A stretch of 64,000 nucleotides of DNA from Anatilimnocola floriformis (GCF_024256385.1 NZ_JAMLFW010000001.1:1054001-1118000), one strand, 5' to 3'. Numbered from the stretch's first letter, positions 45,942-56,035 are shown. Numbers and translations are program-made. Notes: generated by a model not told the origin, from the letters alone.

Positions 45942-46759
45942 TGCCTGCAGGATCGAACGACTATCTGGGATTAGCCGGCAAACGCTTTGTCGTTTTGGGC
46001 GTCGCGAATAAAAAGAGCGTGGCCTGGCATGTGGCTTCGGGCTTAGAAAGCTGCGGCGCGACGGTTGTTTATGTCGTCCGGAGCGAAGAACGCAAGGCGA
46101 GCCTCGCGAAGTTGCTCGCCGGCCGGACGATCTTTGTGTGCGATGTCGAGTTCGAAGAGCAGATCCAAAAGCTGCGGGACGATTTGACCGCCACGGGCGA
46201 GAAGTTCGACGGGCTGCTGCATTCCATCGCCTTCGCCGATTACAGCGACGGGATGAAGCCGTTTCACGAAACGCCGAAGCGGGCGTTTTTGCGAGCGATG
46301 GATATTTCCTGCTATTCGCTGATGGCCGTCAGCAACGCGCTGAAGGATCTACTCACGCCCACCGCGAGCGTGGTCGCAGTCTCAATCTCGACGACCCGCA
46401 TGGCCAGCGAAAACTACGGCTACATGGCGCCGATCAAGGCGGCCCTCGAATCATCGCTGGCGTTTCTCGCGAAGTCGTTCAGCCGATTTTCGCAGATCCG
46501 CTTCAATGCCGTCGGGCCGTCGCTGCTGAAGACGAGCGCCTCGGCGGGCATTCCGGGCTACATCGATTCGTACCTCTACGCCGAGCAAGTCATTCCGCGC
46601 AAAGAAGCCTTGCAGACCGAAGAAGCTGCGAGCGCCATCGTGTTTTTGCTCAGTCCGCGTTCGTCGGGCATTCAGGCTCAAAATCTGATCGTCGATGCCG
46701 GCATGAGCATCAATTATTTCGACGCCGAGATCGTTCAGCGCGCGATGAAACCCGCATAA
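45941..46759 (+). CDS. fabI: Enoyl-[acyl-carrier-protein] reductase (NADH)
   Basis: A 272-residue SDR-type enoyl-ACP reductase, the last step of each elongation cycle. NAD-binding [30 protein letters not shown] and the catalytic Tyr-x6-Lys in [20 protein letters not shown] are visible, with [20 protein letters not shown] after it. The variation from the common YNVMGVAK shows a divergent FabI; FabI-type enzymes are the triclosan targets in other bacteria. The start overlaps the stop of the zinc-ribbon gene, so translation is coupled. Confidence 0.9.
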   Translation: MPAGSNDYLGLAGKRFVVLGVANKKSVAWHVASGLESCGATVVYVVRSEERKASLAKLLAGRTIFVCDVEFEEQIQKLRDDLTATGEKFDGLLHSIAFADYSDGMKPFHETPKRAFLRAMDISCYSLMAVSNALKDLLTPTASVVAVSISTTRMASENYGYMAPIKAALESSLAFLAKSFSRFSQIRFNAVGPSLLKTSASAGIPGYIDSYLYAEQVIPRKEALQTEEAASAIVFLLSPRSSGIQAQNLIVDAGMSINYFDAEIVQRAMKPA

Positions 46760-46784
46760 CCAAAAATCATCGAGAAGACACACC

Positions 46785-48293
46785 ATGAAGATTCAGCCTT
46801 TTCTCGAACACCACGGCATCGCCCGCAATCCGTTTGCCGAGGAAGATGCTCAGACCGATCCGGTCTTCAAAGAGCATTGCATCGACAGTACCTACCATCC
46901 CACTTGGGACAAGGTGTATGGCGATCCGCACGAACCGGCCAGTTCGATCGTCTTCGGCGAAAAGGGCTCCGGCAAAACGGCGATGCGTTTGCAACTCGCT
47001 CGGCACCTGGAAGCCTTCAACGATCAATCGCCTGCGCGGCGGTTGTTTGTCGTTCACTACGACGACTTCAATCCCTTCCTCGATCGCTTTCGCGATCGCC
47101 TCGGCAGCCGCAATCGCCGGCCCGACAAAGTGCTGCAGAATTGGAAGCTGTGGGATCACATGGATGCGATCCTCACCCTCAGCATCACCGGCCTCGTCGA
47201 TCGCATTTTGGAAGTTCGTCAGCCAACGACAAGCGTCATCTGCAAGATCGAGCAGAGCAAAGTCGATGACCTCGACCGACATCAAGCTCGCGACTTGCTC
47301 GTTCTCACGGCTTGCTACGACCAGGCCACGGGCGAGAATTTTAAAGATCGCTGGAATCGCCTGCGGAAGCGGCTGAAGTTCAATACGTGGAAGAGTTACT
47401 GGCAACTCGCGGCTGGTATCACCACGATGGTTGCGATGATCGCGCTTTGGATCACGATTTATGTGAACGGCGGATTCGGCTGGTTACCGCCGTGGTGGAT
47501 CTGTTTGCCGTTGGTCTTTGTCGGTTGGATTCCGTGGCTGGTGAAGGCTTGGAAGAATTTCTGGCTGGCCCGCGGCATTCTCAGCCGCATGCGGGTCGGC
47601 ATTCGTCAGACGAACGATCTGCGCAAGGTCTTTATGCAGTTCACGCCGGCCGAGCTCGCCTCGCAGCCGCTGCCGAACAAAGACAGCACCGACGACCGTT
47701 ACGAGCTGCTGATGAAGCTGCAGGCAATTCTGCAAACGCTCGGTTATCCCGGCATCGTTGTGCTGGTCGATCGCGTCGATGAACCACACCTGATCAACGG
47801 CCAAGCCGAGCTGATGAAGGCCCTCGTTTGGCCGGTGCTCGACAACAAATTCCTCAAGCACCCGGGCCTGGGCATCAAACTGATGTTGCCCGTCGAATTG
47901 TGGCGGTTTACGGAGCGGGAAGAACGCGATTTCTATCAGCGCGCTCGCCTCGACAAACAGAACGTCATCCCGTCTTTCGAATGGACCGGCGAAGCACTCT
48001 ACGACGTTGCCAACGCCCGCGTGAAGGCTTGCGCTGTCGATGGCGGGAAGACTCCTAATCTAAAATCTCTCTTCGAGCCAGCGATCTCCGAGCAACGCTT
48101 GATCGAGGCCTTTCGCAACCTCCGCGTGCCGCGGCGGCTCTTCAAATTCCTCTACAAACTGCTTGTCTCGCATTGCAACGCTCACACCGACGAAACGCCG
48201 GTCTGGCAAGTGAGCAGCTCGCGGTTTGAATCGGAACTGGCACTGAGCATGCGCGATCAGGATGCCTTCGATCGCGGCGTGGGAGCCGGTTAA
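46785..48293 (+). CDS. P-loop ATPase with an inserted transmembrane hairpin
   Basis: A 502-residue protein. Walker A is FGEKGSGKTAMRLQ (58-65). Two membrane segments follow at about 206-227 (YWQLAAGITTMVAMIALWIT) and 233-253 (WLPPWWICLPLVFVGWIPWL), and Walker B is only afterwards at 323-333 (GIVVLVDRVDEPHL). The start MKIQPFLEHHGIARNPFAEE resembles ATPases that keep an NPF motif before the P-loop (ExeA-like), and the far C-terminus (FRNLRVPRRLFKFLYKLL) fits an AAA+ lid. The membrane insertion inside the ATPase core is unusual. Function unknown. Confidence 0.75.
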   Translation: MKIQPFLEHHGIARNPFAEEDAQTDPVFKEHCIDSTYHPTWDKVYGDPHEPASSIVFGEKGSGKTAMRLQLARHLEAFNDQSPARRLFVVHYDDFNPFLDRFRDRLGSRNRRPDKVLQNWKLWDHMDAILTLSITGLVDRILEVRQPTTSVICKIEQSKVDDLDRHQARDLLVLTACYDQATGENFKDRWNRLRKRLKFNTWKSYWQLAAGITTMVAMIALWITIYVNGGFGWLPPWWICLPLVFVGWIPWLVKAWKNFWLARGILSRMRVGIRQTNDLRKVFMQFTPAELASQPLPNKDSTDDRYELLMKLQAILQTLGYPGIVVLVDRVDEPHLINGQAELMKALVWPVLDNKFLKHPGLGIKLMLPVELWRFTEREERDFYQRARLDKQNVIPSFEWTGEALYDVANARVKACAVDGGKTPNLKSLFEPAISEQRLIEAFRNLRVPRRLFKFLYKLLVSHCNAHTDETPVWQVSSSRFESELALSMRDQDAFDRGVGAG

Positions 48294-48302
48294 GATTGCG
48301 TA

Positions 48303-48324
48303 GCACGAACCCTTAGGTTCGTGC
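48303..48324. terminator. Hairpin between convergent genes
   Basis: A perfect 9-bp stem GCACGAACC-CTTA-GGTTCGTGC between the ATPase gene and the convergent ABC ATPase gene. No T-run on either side, so it may be a REP-like palindrome with a terminator-like position rather than a classical terminator. Confidence 0.5.
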
Positions 48325-48342
48325 GAGCAGCCGTGCGCGAAA

Positions 48343-49326
48343 TTAGCTGGCGCCAACTTCCGAAAACATCGACGCGATGACTTCCTCAAGCGGTGGATCT
48401 TCAACCACAACGTCTTCGATGGTCCGCTGAGCCAGGATCGCAGCGAGAGCGCGAGGGACTTCGGCGCGAGGGATGCGGATTTTGACTTTCGGCAGATCGA
48501 CACTCACAATCTGACCGAATTGCTCGAGTCCCTTTTCGGATTCTTCGCCAGCAAGTTGCAGCGTGATCAGTTTCTGCCCGCTGAAGCGATCGACGATGCC
48601 GCTGAGGCTGCCGTCGTATTTGATTTCACCCTGAGCGATGATCACGACGCGCTTGCAAAGTGCAGCGACGTCCTTCATGTAATGGCTGGTGAGGAGAACG
48701 GTGATTTGACGCTCTTCCTGATACGTTTTCAGGAACTGCTGAATGCGATGTTGGGCGACGACGTCGAGGCCGATCGTCGGTTCGTCCAGAAAGAGAACTT
48801 CCGGCGAGTGAAGGAGCGCAGCGGTTAGCTCCATTTTCATCCGCTCGCCGAGCGAGAGTTCGCGGACGGGCTGTTTGAGGAGTCGGCCGATGTCGAGCAG
48901 TTCGCAAAGTTCGTCGAGCGTCTTTTGATACTCGGTGGGTTCGATGCGATAGATCTGCTGATGCAGGCGGAACGACTCGCCGGCAGGTAGATCCCACCAG
49001 AGCTGATTTTTTTGCCCCATGACCAACGCAAAACGGCGACGGTATTCCAGCTTTCTTTCCCACGGCACGAAGCCCATCACCTGGGCTTCGCCCGCCGATG
49101 GATAGATCACGCCGGACAGCAATTTGAGCGTAGTGGTTTTGCCAGCGCCATTGGGCCCGAGGAAGGCGACGAACTCGCCGCGCTCGACTTGCAGGCTGAC
49201 GTCTTTCACGGCTTGTACTTCGCGGTACTCGCGATGAAACAGCCCCTTTACCGACGCCATCAGCCCTTCGGCTTTTTGATAAACGCGATAGGACTTGGCG
49301 AGGGACTTAACAGAGATGACGGGCAT
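48343..49326 (-). CDS. ABC transporter ATP-binding protein
   Basis: A 327-residue NatA/CcmA-like ATPase. Walker [18 protein letters not shown] (57-65), signature [16 protein letters not shown], and Walker [13 protein letters not shown] are all present; the C-terminal extension ([36 protein letters not shown]) is typical of polysaccharide- or drug-type exporters of this class. It diverges from the ABC-2 permease at 49503 across a repeat-rich 176-bp gap, so the two probably form one exporter. The substrate is not deducible. Confidence 0.92.
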   Translation of the reverse strand: MPVISVKSLAKSYRVYQKAEGLMASVKGLFHREYREVQAVKDVSLQVERGEFVAFLGPNGAGKTTTLKLLSGVIYPSAGEAQVMGFVPWERKLEYRRRFALVMGQKNQLWWDLPAGESFRLHQQIYRIEPTEYQKTLDELCELLDIGRLLKQPVRELSLGERMKMELTAALLHSPEVLFLDEPTIGLDVVAQHRIQQFLKTYQEERQITVLLTSHYMKDVAALCKRVVIIAQGEIKYDGSLSGIVDRFSGQKLITLQLAGEESEKGLEQFGQIVSVDLPKVKIRIPRAEVPRALAAILAQRTIEDVVVEDPPLEEVIASMFSEVGAS

Positions 49327-49330
49327 GGGG

Positions 49331-49451
49331 AAATGCAGAAATCAGAATGCAGAACGCAGAAGTAAGGAGTGATTTTAGAGGAACCTGCCCGGCAAGTGTG
49401 GCCGAATCGCTGATTTTTCATTCTGCATTCTGCGTTCTACATTCTGCATTT
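49331..49451. repeat. Inverted arrays of AATGCAG/AACGCAG units
   Basis: Between the divergent ABC genes. Left block 49331-49362 contains AATGCAGAA, AGAATGCAG and AACGCAGAAG; right block 49419-49451 is its approximate reverse complement (CATTCTGCATTC, TGCGTTCTAC, ATTCTGCATT). The 7-mer units are repeated inside each block. This is probably a dispersed intergenic repeat; the promoters of both genes must lie in or beside it. Confidence 0.65.
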
Positions 49452-49502
49452 GCGACTCGTTAGAATAAGCGTCTCGTCAATTGGCGGAAGCGGAAACAGT
49501 TC

Positions 49503-51146
49503 ATGTACGTCATCGAAAATCCTGTCTTGCAGCGCGAGTTGCTCGTCAACTTGCGCATGGTGCGGGCGTTCGTACTGTTGTTTGTTTATCAGGCGCTGCT
49601 GGGACTGGTGGTATATTTCGCCTGGCCGCAGGATACGCACCTCGATCTGACCGCCAACAGCGAAAACGCCCGGCAGACGCGGGCACTCGTCGATTTGTTT
49701 TTCATCGGCCAATACGTGATTGCCTCGATGATGGCGCCGACCTTTGCCGCCGAATCGATCGCGGGCGAAAAAGAACGGCATACGTATGAAATGCTGCTGG
49801 CCAGTCCGCTGCGTCCCGCGGCGATCGTGCTCGGCAAGTTGATAGCGGCCCTCACGCACCTGGCCGTGCTGATCTTTTCATCGCTGCCGATCGTCATGCT
49901 CTGCCTGCCGCTCGGCGGCGTGCATATTTCGGAATTGCTCGCTGCTTATCTCGGTTTGATTCTGTCGGTCATTACCTTCGGTATGCTGAGCGTGGCTTGC
50001 AGCGCGTTTTTTCAGCGGACTAGTGCAGCCCTCGTCGTTTCTTATCTGCTTATTCTCCCGCTCGTGATTCTCGGCGCGCTCTTCTGGCTGAAGATGGCTC
50101 CGTATGGCGAGTTTCGGTTGTGGCTGATTGTCTTCGTGCTGCCGGCCGTTGCGGCTGCGGCTTGCCTGGCGCTGTTCTTTAATACGAGCGCACTGCTGTT
50201 GCATCCGCCGGACGTCGGCAGCGAAGGGAAAGACGTCGTCGATCTCGAACAAGAGGCCCAGCAAGCGGTCGGCCTCGTCATTCAGCGCGATCAGTTCCCC
50301 GACAAGCTATTTGCGCCGCCGAAGCGCGATGACTTGATGGAGGACGACGCTAATCCGGTTTATGAGAAGGAAATCCGCAGCGAAATTTTCAGCCAAGGTA
50401 CGCTGATGCTGCGCCTGGTCATTCAGGTGAGCATGGTGCTGGCGATTCCGTTTATGGCATTTTGTTTGTACATCTATCCCCGCTACGCCGCTTGGTACAT
50501 CAGTTACGTGGTGGTGTTCAACATGCTGGTCGGGCCGGTGTTCTCGGCGGGGAGCGTAACGAGCGAGCGCGAACGCGAAACGCTCGATCTGTTGCTGACG
50601 ACCATCATCACGCCGTGGCAGATTTTGTGGGGCAAGTTGATCGCGGGGCTGCGCGTGTCGAGCGTGCTCACGCTGTTTCTGGTTTGGCCCGTGCTGCTCG
50701 CCTGTGCGATGGTCAAGGATTACTGGACCAACCTTCCCGCCGTCGGCGCGTTCCTGTCGATCATTCTGCTGACCTGTTTGACGACCGCGATGATTGCCCT
50801 GTTTTGCTCGGTGATGTTTCGGACGACGTCGATGAGCCTGATGACCACTTACATCATCATCATCGTGTTGTTCTGTGCGCCGCTGGCGATCAACTACTTT
50901 GCCCAAACCTTTTTTGCCACGCATCCCAACACCCTGCGGATCGCCTGGCTGGGAGTGACGAGCCCCTTTGCCGCGGCCCACGAGATCCCGCTCGATATCA
51001 CACTGGGCACCGATACGTCGCCGGCTTTGGTCGGCAATTGGCCGATGTACGCGCTGTACGTCATCTTCACGCTCGGGCTGAACGGCTTTCTGTTGCTCGT
51101 CATGATGTGGCAGTTCAGCACGCGCTGGCGGGTCGCTTCGGCGTAG
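49503..51146 (+). CDS. ABC-2 type transporter permease
   Basis: A 547-residue polytopic membrane protein beginning MYVIENPVLQRELLVNLRMV. It contains two sets of membrane segments, each preceded by the coupling block: GEKERHTYEMLLASPLRPAA and later SERERETLDLLLTTIITPWQ. That repeated pattern matches the orphan permease at 32925, so the two are distant paralogues. The ATPase partner is the divergent gene at 48343. It probably exports a lipid, glycan or peptide; the substrate is unknown. Confidence 0.88.
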   Translation: MYVIENPVLQRELLVNLRMVRAFVLLFVYQALLGLVVYFAWPQDTHLDLTANSENARQTRALVDLFFIGQYVIASMMAPTFAAESIAGEKERHTYEMLLASPLRPAAIVLGKLIAALTHLAVLIFSSLPIVMLCLPLGGVHISELLAAYLGLILSVITFGMLSVACSAFFQRTSAALVVSYLLILPLVILGALFWLKMAPYGEFRLWLIVFVLPAVAAAACLALFFNTSALLLHPPDVGSEGKDVVDLEQEAQQAVGLVIQRDQFPDKLFAPPKRDDLMEDDANPVYEKEIRSEIFSQGTLMLRLVIQVSMVLAIPFMAFCLYIYPRYAAWYISYVVVFNMLVGPVFSAGSVTSERERETLDLLLTTIITPWQILWGKLIAGLRVSSVLTLFLVWPVLLACAMVKDYWTNLPAVGAFLSIILLTCLTTAMIALFCSVMFRTTSMSLMTTYIIIIVLFCAPLAINYFAQTFFATHPNTLRIAWLGVTSPFAAAHEIPLDITLGTDTSPALVGNWPMYALYVIFTLGLNGFLLLVMMWQFSTRWRVASA

Positions 51147-51258
51147 ATTACGACTGGCAGCTGTGGCTGTAAGAAGTTCTCCAAGGGCCGGTATTCCTCT
51201 TCAACAGGCAGCTCTGCCTGCGAAAAGATGCTGAAATTTCGTACAAAGGGTTGCTGCC

Positions 51259-52011
51259 ATGGCTGGAAAACTTGCTGGTAAAGTCGCGGTTGTTACAGGG
51301 GCTTCCAAGGGAATCGGCGCTGCTATCGCCTTGGATCTGGCGAAAGCTGGCGCTGCGGTGGTGGTGAATTATTCGTCTAGCAAAGCCGGGGCCGACCGGG
51401 TTGTGGCAGACATCGTCAAAGCCGGTGGCAAGGCAGTTGCCGTGCAAGCCAATCTGGCGAAGCAGGCCGATGTGCAACGTTTATTCGCCGAGACCAAGCA
51501 GCAGTTCGACCGGCTCGACATTCTGGTCAACAACGCCGGCATTTATGATTTTCAGCCGTTGGAAAACATCACGGCAGAACATTTTCACAAGCAGTTTGAT
51601 CTGAACGTGCTGGGTTTGCTGTTCGCAACGCAAGAAGCCGCGAAGCTCTTCGGCAACAACGGCGGCGCGGTTATCAATATCAGTTCCGTGGCGGCGACGA
51701 ACGCCCCGCCCGGCGGCTCGGTTTACAGCGCGACGAAAGGCGCCGTGAATACGATCACTCGGTCGCTGGCTCAGGAACTCGGGCCTCGCAAGATTCGCGT
51801 GAACGCTATTAACCCCGGTATGGTAGAGACCGAGGGTTTTCACGCCACTGGTCTGGCTGAGAGCGACTTCCGTAAGCAGATCGAAGCGCAAACGCCCCTC
51901 GGCCGCATCGGCCAGCCGCAAGACATTGGGCCAGCCGCAGTGTTTCTCGCCTCAGACGATGCGTCGTGGATCACCGGCGAAACGCTCTACATCAGCGGCG
52001 GCATGCGGTGA
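51259..52011 (+). CDS. SDR-family oxidoreductase (3-oxoacyl-ACP reductase-like)
   Basis: A 250-residue short-chain dehydrogenase/reductase. Cofactor loop TGASKGIGAAIALDLAKAGA (NADPH-type), NNAGIYDFQPLENI, catalytic Ser and Tyr-x3-Lys in INISSVAATNAPPGGSVYSA followed by TKGAVNTI, and the C-terminal SFG-like ITGETLYISGGMR. It resembles FabG but also many alcohol/sugar dehydrogenases; the distance from fabI/fabZ leaves the substrate open. Its stop codon directly abuts the stop of the convergent gene. Confidence 0.88.
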   Translation: MAGKLAGKVAVVTGASKGIGAAIALDLAKAGAAVVVNYSSSKAGADRVVADIVKAGGKAVAVQANLAKQADVQRLFAETKQQFDRLDILVNNAGIYDFQPLENITAEHFHKQFDLNVLGLLFATQEAAKLFGNNGGAVINISSVAATNAPPGGSVYSATKGAVNTITRSLAQELGPRKIRVNAINPGMVETEGFHATGLAESDFRKQIEAQTPLGRIGQPQDIGPAAVFLASDDASWITGETLYISGGMR

Positions 52012-54882
52012 TTACGGCAAGCGGAACACATGCAGCGCGCTGCGTCCGGCAGCCGCGGCATGCTTGTTGTCGGGCGAAGTCGCGAGCGATTGAATGTAAC
52101 CGCTGTTGGGAATGGCTTGCACGTGAACTCGCTTTTGTTGCTTCACGTTCCAGATGTTGACCTTGTCGCTGCCGCCGCTGAGCAACCGAATGCCATCGGG
52201 CATAAATTGCATGGTCCACTGGATTTCGTCACTCTCAAGCACATCGAGTTCCTTGCCGGTCGCCAAGTTGAACAGCCGAATCTTGTAGCTGTCGCCGACG
52301 GCTGCCGTTTGGCCATCAGGCGAAAATGCAGCGGCCTGCCCAGACGCCCAAGACCGTGTGAACTCGCGCTCGCGCTTCACCTTCATGTTGGGAGCCAGAT
52401 CAAACTCGATCCACTTAGCGCCGTCCGTCGCCATGCCGACGCGGCCTGATTTCGAAATGTGGACGGCTTTGATTTTTCCTTCGAAGCCGCTGATCAGGCC
52501 AATCTCTTGTCCCTTTTCAACGTCCCACAGACGGGCCTTTTTCTCGGTGCTGTCCGACAAGGCCAGCTTGCCATCGGGCGAGACGGTGATGCAGGTAATC
52601 TCCTTGGAATGGCCAGCAAACTGGCCAACGTCGGCCAATTGTCCTTCTTTGGATGCCGAGAAAATGCTGATGTGCCCGCGTTGACCGCCGGCGAGCAGCC
52701 GCGAACCGTTGGGAGTGAAGATCACTTGTTCGACGGAGCTGAGGAGATCGAGCTTGCCGAGCGTGGAGCTTTGCGCTTGGTTGAAAACGTCGAAGACTCT
52801 GATTTCGCGATCTGGTTTGCCGGCAACCAGCATCGTGCCGTTGGGATGAAACGCCAGGGACTTCACGCCCCAGGTGAGGTCGTTAAAGCGAGCCACTTCG
52901 GCCGGCTTGTCGCCAGGGCGTCCGGGCGTCGACGGCGTGATCGGGCGCGCCGGCGACGGACTGGTTGCCGCTACGCTGGGCGAGCCGCCGATGTTGACGC
53001 GGGCTTCGATCGTGATCTTCAGTTCGACGGTGGCTTCACCAAAGCCGACGGCGAAGACATCGCGCTTGAGCACACCGCCGGGTGTGCGCAGCGCCGCAAA
53101 CCGTCGCGACATGAGGGGCGACTCATCCAGCCGCTTGAAAAAGTCGTCCTGCTTCAAGCCGAACTCCGCTGCGGCCAACTGCGGATCGAGCTCGAGTTCG
53201 AAGCGAGCTGCCATCGCCGAAATTGGTTCACCGCTGCGGCTCAAACTGCTAACGCCGAGCTTTTGCATAGCGCCAGCGAAGCGCTTGGCATCTTCCGTCA
53301 GCACGCGATTCAGGTCGGCTGGTTCACGATAAAGGGCGAGAATGTCCTTCGAGTTTTCATAAGCCTTGGCGTTGGCGCGCACAGCGGGGCCGACTTCGTC
53401 GACCTTCGGAATCACGCCCGTGTAATGGCACGACATGCACGATACGCCGTTGGTAACTGCCTTGTCGGGCCGCTTCGGATCGCTGACGATCGCGGTGGGG
53501 CCCTGATCGATCCGTTTGCCATTTTCGTCAACCAGCAGATAACCCTGCAATCCGTTGGGGAGCGTGAAAATCAGCTCGCCACCGTCGTGCTTAAACATGC
53601 CTTCCGTCGTGCCTGGGCCGAGCGGATATTCAAACAGGTTCTGCCTGCCGGTGTTGCGGCCAAAGTCGTAGCTCTTCCAGTAGCTGCCGTATGGCGACTT
53701 GTGCCATTCGATAAGGCGGTTGTTTTGCGACACCCCCGAACGATTGAAGGCGGCGCGAATCGCTTGTTCCTGATCGATGTTGGCTTGCACGTTCACGCGT
53801 AGCAGATTCTCGAGTTCCGCGTCCGTTTCGGGCAAGCCAAGCAGCACGTGATACAGCGGCGGTTTGCTGGCGGCGAAGACGAACCAGTCGATGCGGACGT
53901 AGGGCATTTCGCACTGCGTCAATTCGCAAGCGAGTTTGGCGTCCGGAGTTTGCAGATTCAGGAAGTATGGATTGGCCTGCTGAATTCGCTCCCACATCGC
54001 GACATTCCAATGCAGCTCGCGCATGTCGATGCGATACACGGTGCGGGCGGGATCGAGTGCATGCGGCACCAGCAGACTGGTGTTCCACGACAGGCTGTTG
54101 ATCAGCTTGGAAAACGCATTGCGATAGGTTTGCAGTTCGTCTTCGGAAACGCCGGCGTTGTACAAATGCGTCAGCGTGAAGTAACGCAGGAAGCGGCGCG
54201 AACGCTCGCTGTAGGCTTGCGCGTCGGCGGCGATCAGTTTCACTACCGATTCATTGGTGACGAACTCGCGCGGCTTCTCGGTGCTGATGGCCGGTGAGCC
54301 GGCTTCAATCCAAGCCTTGATCACGGCGATGTCTTGCGGCGACGGCCGCGGCGATTCGCCGACCGGCGGCATCACGCTGTCGTCGGTTGTCGTCAAGCGT
54401 TGATACAGCACCGACGCCGATGCATTCTTGCCGTTGACCAAGGTCTTGGCGACTTTGGCGAGGTTGAGCGCGAAGTTGAAACCACCTTCGCTGGCCCCGT
54501 CTTCGCCGTGGCAGCGGTAGCATGTCGACTTCAAAACGGCGTGAGCTTTTTCGGCGAGCTCCTTGCCCTGGGCAGTGACCGGTGTGGGTGCCACTGGTTG
54601 CGGCCCAACCCCTGGCGGCATGGGCGTCGGAATCGCCGGCGCAGGCGAGGGTGCGGGGTTTTTCAGGTCGGCGAGATACTTCTGATCGGCGGCGCTTAGT
54701 TTCTCGAGCGGCACGCTAATGATCGCGCCGTCGGCCTTCTCCAAAACCACCTTGCCGCCGCGGACCGCGACCAGCTCGGCTTCGATTTTGAAGGAGCCGG
54801 TCGCATCGGACCATTCACGAGCGAGAGCGACGGAATTCCATCCCGAAACAATGATCGCCAGTAGGCAGAAAGCCCAACGCAT
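52012..54882 (-). CDS. Exported SHD1 / c-type cytochrome / WD40 protein
   Basis: A 956-residue planctomycete multidomain protein. The ATG at 54882 gives a signal peptide (MRWAFCLLAIIVSGWNSVAL). An SHD1-like domain follows (EWSDATGSFKIEAELVAVRG, VPLEKLSAADQKYL), then a Pro-rich linker and a planctomycete cytochrome domain with CYRCH at 121-125. A second heme motif CMSCH is near the middle. The last ~300 residues are WD40 repeats (EITCITVSPDGKLALSDSTE, AAAFSPDGQTAAVGDSYKIR, IQSLATSPDNKHAAAAGRS). It is probably a periplasmic redox or scaffold protein of unknown role. It abuts the SDR gene. Confidence 0.88.
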   Translation of the reverse strand: MRWAFCLLAIIVSGWNSVALAREWSDATGSFKIEAELVAVRGGKVVLEKADGAIISVPLEKLSAADQKYLADLKNPAPSPAPAIPTPMPPGVGPQPVAPTPVTAQGKELAEKAHAVLKSTCYRCHGEDGASEGGFNFALNLAKVAKTLVNGKNASASVLYQRLTTTDDSVMPPVGESPRPSPQDIAVIKAWIEAGSPAISTEKPREFVTNESVVKLIAADAQAYSERSRRFLRYFTLTHLYNAGVSEDELQTYRNAFSKLINSLSWNTSLLVPHALDPARTVYRIDMRELHWNVAMWERIQQANPYFLNLQTPDAKLACELTQCEMPYVRIDWFVFAASKPPLYHVLLGLPETDAELENLLRVNVQANIDQEQAIRAAFNRSGVSQNNRLIEWHKSPYGSYWKSYDFGRNTGRQNLFEYPLGPGTTEGMFKHDGGELIFTLPNGLQGYLLVDENGKRIDQGPTAIVSDPKRPDKAVTNGVSCMSCHYTGVIPKVDEVGPAVRANAKAYENSKDILALYREPADLNRVLTEDAKRFAGAMQKLGVSSLSRSGEPISAMAARFELELDPQLAAAEFGLKQDDFFKRLDESPLMSRRFAALRTPGGVLKRDVFAVGFGEATVELKITIEARVNIGGSPSVAATSPSPARPITPSTPGRPGDKPAEVARFNDLTWGVKSLAFHPNGTMLVAGKPDREIRVFDVFNQAQSSTLGKLDLLSSVEQVIFTPNGSRLLAGGQRGHISIFSASKEGQLADVGQFAGHSKEITCITVSPDGKLALSDSTEKKARLWDVEKGQEIGLISGFEGKIKAVHISKSGRVGMATDGAKWIEFDLAPNMKVKREREFTRSWASGQAAAFSPDGQTAAVGDSYKIRLFNLATGKELDVLESDEIQWTMQFMPDGIRLLSGGSDKVNIWNVKQQKRVHVQAIPNSGYIQSLATSPDNKHAAAAGRSALHVFRLP

Positions 54883-55012
54883 GAGCAGATCCCTCAGCAG
54901 TAGACAACTCACCAACAAGGCTTCACATATTACGCCAAATGTGGGGAAGATACCAGAAAAGAAATGTTGAAGCCCGTTGGCGAGAAATGGCTATCCGCTG
55001 CTGTCCACCAAG

Positions 55013-56035
55013 TTAAAACCGTGGCGTAGCCCCGCCATCATCCCGAACAGCCAGTTTTTGCAGCACGTCCAGCGCGGTATCCGAAGTCAGCAAAACGACA
55101 TGGCCGTCGACAAAGCCGACCATCGCGCCGTTGCCATGTGCCGAACTCAGTGGGTTGTTGAAACCACAACGTCCCACGCCGCCGCTGCCCCAATTTGGTG
55201 CCTGGTCGGCAGCAGCGCCACGGTTATTGGCATTTACCGGATGAGCCAAAGAAATCAGATTCAAGCATTGATCTGCGGCGATGCTCTTGGGCATGACTTC
55301 CTTCAGGTTCGTGCCTGCCAGCCAACCTGCTTCGGGCTTCGCTCCATCACCTGCATCCGAGATGCTCAGTGCCGTGTGCCGCTTGGTGCCTTTGTCGTCG
55401 TAATACCAATTCGAAACTTCACCCACAATAATCGTGTTGGCCGTGCCGTCGGTGCAAGCGGCAAACGTCAGGCTGTCATTGGGTATGAGCATGCCGTTGA
55501 GGCCCGCGGTGCCGCCGTAGGGGCCGTCCACGATGCGTTGGTCCATCGGCAGGTTCGCCCCCATAATGCCGGCGTAACTGGGTACATCCAGTTTGGCTTG
55601 GCCCATCGTTTGCGATTTTGGCATCGGCGTATTGGGGCAGATGAAATAGGTCGTGGGCTTGTGCGGGACGGCGGCGGCGAGCATGGTCGGGCTGATGTAG
55701 TCGTTCGCCGGATCGGCAATGTCGGTGCCATACAATTTGTCGAACATCGGTCGTTGTTCACAAAATCCAAGCGTGGCGACCAGCCAGGAACTTCCCCAGC
55801 TCACGTTCTTCGGGTCATTGGCAGGCGTGCGATTGCGGGCGCCGTAAGGCAAATACAGAAACGTGTCATGATAGTTCTGCAGGCCCAGCGCCAGCTGCTT
55901 GAGGTTGTTACCGCATTGCTGGCGATTGTCGGCCAGTTTCCCACAACCGGTGGCGAGCACGACGAGCGTAAAGAGGACTGTCAGGCACGTCAGCGTGACC
56001 AGCAATTCAGAGACAGTAATGCCGCGACGAGACAT
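55013..56035 (-). CDS. DUF1559 prepilin-like protein
   Basis: A 340-residue protein with a type IV prepilin N-terminus: MSRRG then ITVSELLVTLTCLTVLFTLV, with Glu at position 5 after the cleavage site. The NRQQCGNNLKQLALGLQNYH motif that follows and the C-terminal AHGNGAMVGFVDGHVVLLTS block (H-x9-x-DGHV) define the DUF1559 family, which is greatly expanded in planctomycetes. The upstream ATG at 56068 is rejected because the methylation signal must be N-terminal. It probably forms pseudopilus-like surface structures, but this is not proven. Confidence 0.93.
   Translation of the reverse strand: MSRRGITVSELLVTLTCLTVLFTLVVLATGCGKLADNRQQCGNNLKQLALGLQNYHDTFLYLPYGARNRTPANDPKNVSWGSSWLVATLGFCEQRPMFDKLYGTDIADPANDYISPTMLAAAVPHKPTTYFICPNTPMPKSQTMGQAKLDVPSYAGIMGANLPMDQRIVDGPYGGTAGLNGMLIPNDSLTFAACTDGTANTIIVGEVSNWYYDDKGTKRHTALSISDAGDGAKPEAGWLAGTNLKEVMPKSIAADQCLNLISLAHPVNANNRGAAADQAPNWGSGGVGRCGFNNPLSSAHGNGAMVGFVDGHVVLLTSDTALDVLQKLAVRDDGGATPRF

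Noticed and set aside
52459-53802. 447-aa ORF antisense to the WD40/cytochrome gene
   Set aside because: Shadow of a gene with two heme motifs and WD40 repeats.
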